Shown piece after piece: positions 60,402-64,000 of a stretch of DNA of 64,000 bases. Below the pieces are notes generated by a model that did no database searches, was not told the origin of the DNA, and saw only the letters and a list, made by a program, of their open reading frames with translations. Numbering within the stretch: position 1 is the first letter of the stretch; each line of letters starts with the position of its first letter. The translations under genes and the position numbers were made by a program. The DNA lies in assembly GCA_016710015.1 (NCBI GenBank), contig JADJLR010000003.1:62001-126000 (forward strand). Direction: 5' to 3'. The stretch comes from Flavobacteriales bacterium. GTDB lineage: Bacteria; Bacteroidota; Bacteroidia; Flavobacteriales_F; PHOS-HE28.

Positions 60402-62905
60402 CAGAAATTGAAGTAGAGTTTGGCGCGTAGCGCGAACGGGGAGGTGCGCGGGTGATCGTTGTAGCGCAGTCGCCAAATGATATCGAAGCGCAGGATCTTG
60501 AAGATGTTCTCCACCCCGGCACTCACTTCCATGAACGGACCACGGCGCAACGAATACATACCGGGAAGTAACAGGATCTCGTTGAAGTGCTTCGGATCCA
60601 ATTCGCCAACAACGCCCTTGAAGGCGGCCACTTCACGCCATTTCAATCGGCGCATCAAGGGAATGCGGTTCAGGAAAAGTCCTTCGAAATGATGTTCAGC
60701 TCCGAATTGGATGTAGCGATCGCTGATGAACTCGAAGAAATTCATGGTGTTGAATGCGCCATCGTCCAGGTAATAGGTCTCGTTGCCGCTGTGGATGAAG
60801 AGCAGCGGATACGGCAGTGTGCCAAAGATCTTGCCGCCTTCCAAGGTGGTGCGACTCCAACCGACCGCACCCAACTGCCACCGGCGATAGATGCGGGCCA
60901 CGACCTTGGTATACTCGTAGTCGCTGTTCAGGAAATTCGGTGCGCCATAGGCCAAGTGGAGTTCCAACGTGGGGTACTTGTTGATGCCCACGGAGATGCG
61001 ATCGAACTCACCGCTCACGTACTTCTCGCCGTAGGCCAATCGCGTATTGAGGCTGAACTCCGCCGTTCGGATGCTACCCACTTTGGTAAGGATGGGCTCT
61101 GGCTCCAACCGGATCCGTTCGTAGCTCAGATCCCCGAGTGCTTGCAGGGTACGGTAGCGCACTTTCAGCTCGGTACTGAACCCGGAGAACCACTCCCGTT
61201 CCAAACTGGCGCGCCATTCCTCCACGTCGGTGAGTTTGGTGTTGGGATTGCGCCGGAAAAGGCTTCCTAGCAGATTGTCGTTGCGAAAAGCGTTGAGACT
61301 TTGGCCCAGTTGTTCAACGTCATGCTTGTATGCAGCACGGTAGAGGAGACGGGGTTGTTTGCTGATGAAGCCCCGGGTGGCCAATCCGAATTTGAAGCGT
61401 TCATCGGTCAAGCCATATGCGGTATAGCCTTCGAACTCCACCCAGGTGCTGAAGTTGTTGCTCGTGCGGCCACCCAACCGAAAGCGCGCACCCTCCACCG
61501 GATTGAAGCTGAGTGTGGTGAAGTAGGGCCCCAGTTCCACCTTGCCCTTCTCGTAGTATCCGGTGACCAGCGTACTGATCACATCCACGTACGTTCGGAA
61601 GCGCGGAATGGTCTTCATGGTATCCACCATGTGGTAGATCGCATTCTCCTTGGCGGTCAGTTGAACATGTCTGTTCTGATCCCAATAATCGGCACCAAGG
61701 CTCAAGGGATCGATCTCCACCACGACTTCGTCCACCCCTTCATACACTTCGGGAGGGCGAACCTCGTTGATCACGAAATCACGGTATGTGGCCGTTCGAC
61801 GTCCGTAGAATCCTTGCACGGCATTCTTGTTCTTGGCGCCCGTATCCCGGATCATGTTGAGGTCCACCACCATTTCATCCTTGGTGAGCATCCACACCTC
61901 GTTCTCCACCTGATCGTATTGCTGTTTCACCCAGAACCCTTGCACGAAATTGAGGTTTGCGCCAGAAGCGATCCCGGCTTCCATGCGGTGAACCGCGTAG
62001 GTGGTATCACTGATCCACATTTCACCCCGGAAGGCCAGTTCCTGCACACGCTTGGGCTTGAACTCCAACTTGTAGCACCAGTACTTGTCCACGAAGGCAC
62101 TGTCGGTGAGGTAGTAATCGTAGAACCCACGGCCACCGTCGGCAATGGGACTCACGAAGTTCTTCCCGAAGATCACGAGGTAGTTGTCGTAGATGTTCAC
62201 GTTCTGGTACATGTCGCCCATGAACTGGCTGACGCTTTCATTCTCGATGCCGCTCACCTTTGTCCCGTGGATGATCTCCCGCTTGGCTTTGGGCTTTTGG
62301 CGGTAGAACACCTTTGAAAGGCTCTCGGTCATGAAGATCGGGAGGTAAGGCTTAGCATCCGTACTATCGATATTGTCGAAGATGAACGAGAATGGTTTGA
62401 AGAGCTTCTTCTGGGTGAATTCCTCAGTGATGTTATTCAGGTCGAATTCGATCTTGTTGTACGCATCGTACTCGAAGGCCGAGAGTTTTTCGCGGTTGTT
62501 AGCGGGTTTGTGATGGATCACCCGCCGCAGGATGGTGAATGCGGGGTTCTCTTCCGGAGGGCGGATCACGACCTCTGCCAGTTGGAAGAGGTTGGGTTCC
62601 AATGCCGCGTCGATCACCTGTGCCCGGTCCCTCTTCACCGGAAACGAACGCGTGATGTAGCCGACAAAAGAGACGCGGATGGAGTCCGTGGCGTAATAGG
62701 TATCGAAGGCATAGCGGCCATCCAGATCCGTGGTGGTACCGATGCGGCTATCGATGAAGGCGATGTTCACGAAGGGCAATACTTCCCCGGACTTGGCATC
62801 AGTCACATGGCCGGTGATCCGGGTGGTCTGTGCAAGGGCCCCGATCGCAAGGCAGCAGAACAAGAGCACCGGTGAACGCAGTGCTATGGAACGCAAGTCA
62901 ATCAT
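60401..62905 (-). CDS. DUF5686 / carboxypeptidase-like regulatory domain outer-membrane protein
   Basis: An 834-residue exported protein: signal peptide ([13 protein letters not shown]), then a carboxypeptidase-regulatory-like beta-sandwich ([32 protein letters not shown]) as found in TonB-receptor plugs, followed by a large DUF5686 domain that should form an outer-membrane beta-barrel, ending in LRAKLYFNF with an aromatic last residue. The position between tatC and lptB is conserved in Flavobacteriia as I recall. Function unknown; a role in LPS or envelope assembly is suggested only by neighbours. Start overlaps the tatC stop by 4 bases. Confidence 0.85.
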   Translation of the reverse strand: MIDLRSIALRSPVLLFCCLAIGALAQTTRITGHVTDAKSGEVLPFVNIAFIDSRIGTTTDLDGRYAFDTYYATDSIRVSFVGYITRSFPVKRDRAQVIDAALEPNLFQLAEVVIRPPEENPAFTILRRVIHHKPANNREKLSAFEYDAYNKIEFDLNNITEEFTQKKLFKPFSFIFDNIDSTDAKPYLPIFMTESLSKVFYRQKPKAKREIIHGTKVSGIENESVSQFMGDMYQNVNIYDNYLVIFGKNFVSPIADGGRGFYDYYLTDSAFVDKYWCYKLEFKPKRVQELAFRGEMWISDTTYAVHRMEAGIASGANLNFVQGFWVKQQYDQVENEVWMLTKDEMVVDLNMIRDTGAKNKNAVQGFYGRRTATYRDFVINEVRPPEVYEGVDEVVVEIDPLSLGADYWDQNRHVQLTAKENAIYHMVDTMKTIPRFRTYVDVISTLVTGYYEKGKVELGPYFTTLSFNPVEGARFRLGGRTSNNFSTWVEFEGYTAYGLTDERFKFGLATRGFISKQPRLLYRAAYKHDVEQLGQSLNAFRNDNLLGSLFRRNPNTKLTDVEEWRASLEREWFSGFSTELKVRYRTLQALGDLSYERIRLEPEPILTKVGSIRTAEFSLNTRLAYGEKYVSGEFDRISVGINKYPTLELHLAYGAPNFLNSDYEYTKVVARIYRRWQLGAVGWSRTTLEGGKIFGTLPYPLLFIHSGNETYYLDDGAFNTMNFFEFISDRYIQFGAEHHFEGLFLNRIPLMRRLKWREVAAFKGVVGELDPKHFNEILLLPGMYSLRRGPFMEVSAGVENIFKILRFDIIWRLRYNDHPRTSPFALRAKLYFNF

Positions 62906-63723
62906 GCCTGATCGGGTCGTTGCACGTTGCGGGAAGCAGCGGCTCGCTCCATGCGACGTTGGGCACGCACGGAGATCATGATGCCGAATTCGTAAAGCAA
63001 CATCAACGGACCGGAAACGATCAATTGGCTCACCACATCGGGCGGCGTAAGGATGGCCGAAACCACGAGGATGCCCACGAAGGCGTGTTTGCGGTAGGTC
63101 CGCAGCACCGCTGGGCCAAGTATACCGGCCTTGGTCAGGAAAAGGATCAGCAAGGGTAGTTCGAACACCACACCGGTCCAGAGTGTCACCGAGGTCACCA
63201 TAGCGATGTAACTATCCAATGCGATGGTATTCTGCACCTCCGCGCTGACTTGATAGGTCCCGAAGAATTGGATGCTGAGCGGGGCGAGCAGGAAATAGCC
63301 AAAACCGATGCCGAGCAAGAAGAGCACTGTTGCAAAAGCCACCAAACCGCGCATGCTCCCCTGCTCGGACCTGTGCAGGCCCGGCGCAATGAAACGCCAG
63401 ATCTCCCAGAGCACATAGGGGAACGCGAGGATGAACCCGGCTACGAAAGACACCATGAGGTGGGTGAAGAACTGCCCGCTCATACTGATATTCTGCAAGG
63501 AGAAGGTCAATTCGGTCGGGCACAGGGTATCACCCAAGCCGATCCTATTGCCCAGCCAGCAGAAGCCACGGTAGGTGATGAAGGACGATGAACGGGGAGC
63601 CAACACGATCCGGTCGAACACGAGATCCTTGGCCAAGAAGCAAGCCAACATGCCCACGGCAATGGCGATCGCGGAGCGCACGATGGTCCACCGGAGCTCT
63701 TCGAGGTGCTCCAGGAAGGTCAT
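62902..63723 (-). CDS. tatC: Twin-arginine translocase subunit TatC
   Basis: A 273-residue protein with six membrane helices. The N-terminal MTFLEHLEELRWTIVRSA is the conserved signal-peptide-binding element of TatC; PYVLWEIWRFIAPGLH is the conserved first-loop region. The C-terminus is cytosolic and basic. TatC recognises twin-arginine precursors and works with TatA/B. The start is taken at the ATG before FLEHLEELR; a GTG at 63750 in the same frame, 18 bases after a TATCTTTG promoter, would add 9 residues and is about equally likely. The frame upstream beyond that overlaps the promoter. Confidence 0.9.
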   Translation of the reverse strand: MTFLEHLEELRWTIVRSAIAIAVGMLACFLAKDLVFDRIVLAPRSSSFITYRGFCWLGNRIGLGDTLCPTELTFSLQNISMSGQFFTHLMVSFVAGFILAFPYVLWEIWRFIAPGLHRSEQGSMRGLVAFATVLFLLGIGFGYFLLAPLSIQFFGTYQVSAEVQNTIALDSYIAMVTSVTLWTGVVFELPLLILFLTKAGILGPAVLRTYRKHAFVGILVVSAILTPPDVVSQLIVSGPLMLLYEFGIMISVRAQRRMERAAASRNVQRPDQA

Positions 63724-63768
63724 TTCCTGTTCGTTCGGTGTTGAGCCCACTGGGGAAGCCAAGAGCGC

Positions 63769-63776
63769 CAAAGATA
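63769..63776 (-). promoter_or_regulatory. Bacteroidetes -7 promoter element for the tatC operon
   Basis: The minus strand reads TATCTTTG, an exact TAnnTTTG match in the GGCTATCTTTG context also found before pdhA. It lies 45 bases before ATG 63723 and 18 bases before GTG 63750. Confidence 0.55.
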
Positions 63777-63954
63777 GCCTCCTCGCCCTGTGTGGTCCGG
63801 CGGTTCCATCACAGTTTTCAACGGTTCGGACGGCATCAAATGGCACCTTGGCGAGCGGTGTTGAAGAAATGAGGAAAAGCATCCAATGGTCGGTACGGAT
63901 GTGTTACTTTTAAGCGTTCTAAAAAAGAGCGGTGATGCTCCATCGCGCCCCGTT

Positions 63955-64000
63955 ATGATCAAAGTCGACCTCACACCTCGAGAAGCCCTCGAGCAGTTCT
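63955..64000 (+). CDS. Start of a plus-strand gene cut by the window edge
   Basis: ATG 63955 opens MIKVDLTPREALEQF and runs off the end. Only 15 residues are visible. TPREALEQF resembles the N-terminus of RecQ helicases, and recQ is a frequent neighbour of tatC in Flavobacteriia as I recall, but that is a guess from little sequence. It is divergent from tatC with about 180 bases between the promoter and this ATG. Confidence 0.35.
   Translation, partial: MIKVDLTPREALEQF

Noticed and set aside
1..64000. CRISPR array, prophage, insertion sequence, integron or restriction-modification genes
   Set aside because: I looked for regularly spaced repeats, transposase or integrase motifs, phage structural genes and methylase motifs and saw none.

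Overview
The window looks like a stretch of chromosome from a Bacteroidota bacterium, most likely a Flavobacteriales-like lineage with an unusually high GC content (over half G+C by eye). The evidence is the type IX secretion/gliding genes (porV, porU, a porP/sprF relative, gldJ), proteins ending in T9SS-type C-terminal domains, DUF5686 and DUF2795 family proteins, and a recurring TAnnTTTG promoter element just upstream of many genes, which is the -7 element of the Bacteroidetes primary sigma factor. I see no prophage, insertion sequence, CRISPR array or integron.

Layout. 1-4.8 kb: start of pheT (cut by the left edge), a sterol-desaturase family membrane oxygenase, a YhhN-family protein and recG. 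4.8-12.4 kb: two large membrane proteins of unknown function, a small membrane methyltransferase, a probably frameshifted gene, pdhC and pdhA, and cdd. 12.5-13.9 kb: a VTC-domain protein coupled to a DUF4956 membrane protein. 14-24 kb: the core T9SS/gliding block, with porU-porV-ispF on the minus strand divergent from porP/sprF-gldJ-murF on the plus strand. 24-32.4 kb: acyl-CoA dehydrogenase, anmK, a secreted protein, an amino-acid dehydrogenase, and an exbB-exbD-exbD-tonB-folC operon. 32.4-36 kb: a two-tRNA valine locus preceded by a degenerate tRNA copy loaded with hairpins, two tandem 53-residue basic proteins, a crtZ gene with an in-frame amber codon, a methyltransferase, a cobalamin adenosyltransferase and a DUF2795 protein. 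36-49 kb: secA, a TonB-C-domain protein, comM, gmhA, dsbD with an extra stand-alone DsbD-alpha protein, a small conserved protein, tilS and pabB. 49-64 kb: a secreted T9SS substrate, lnt, a second C25-peptidase/PorV-like pair, pssA, purS, and a tatC-DUF5686-lptB operon, ending in the first codons of a plus-strand gene.

How it fits together. Much of the window serves the cell envelope: export across the inner membrane (secA, tatC), lipoprotein maturation (lnt), periplasmic disulfide reduction (dsbD), lipid and LPS building (pssA, gmhA, lptB), peptidoglycan synthesis and recycling (murF, anmK), energised outer-membrane transport (exb/ton), and the outer-membrane T9SS machinery. The most interesting items are the PorV-like/C25-peptidase pair that mirrors porV/porU about 38 kb away, the hairpin-filled tRNA-Val copy, the tandem 53-residue proteins, the amber codon inside the first histidine motif of crtZ, and a consistent TAnnTTYG promoter signature that also helps choose start codons. 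Positions, repeat counts and identities were worked out by hand.
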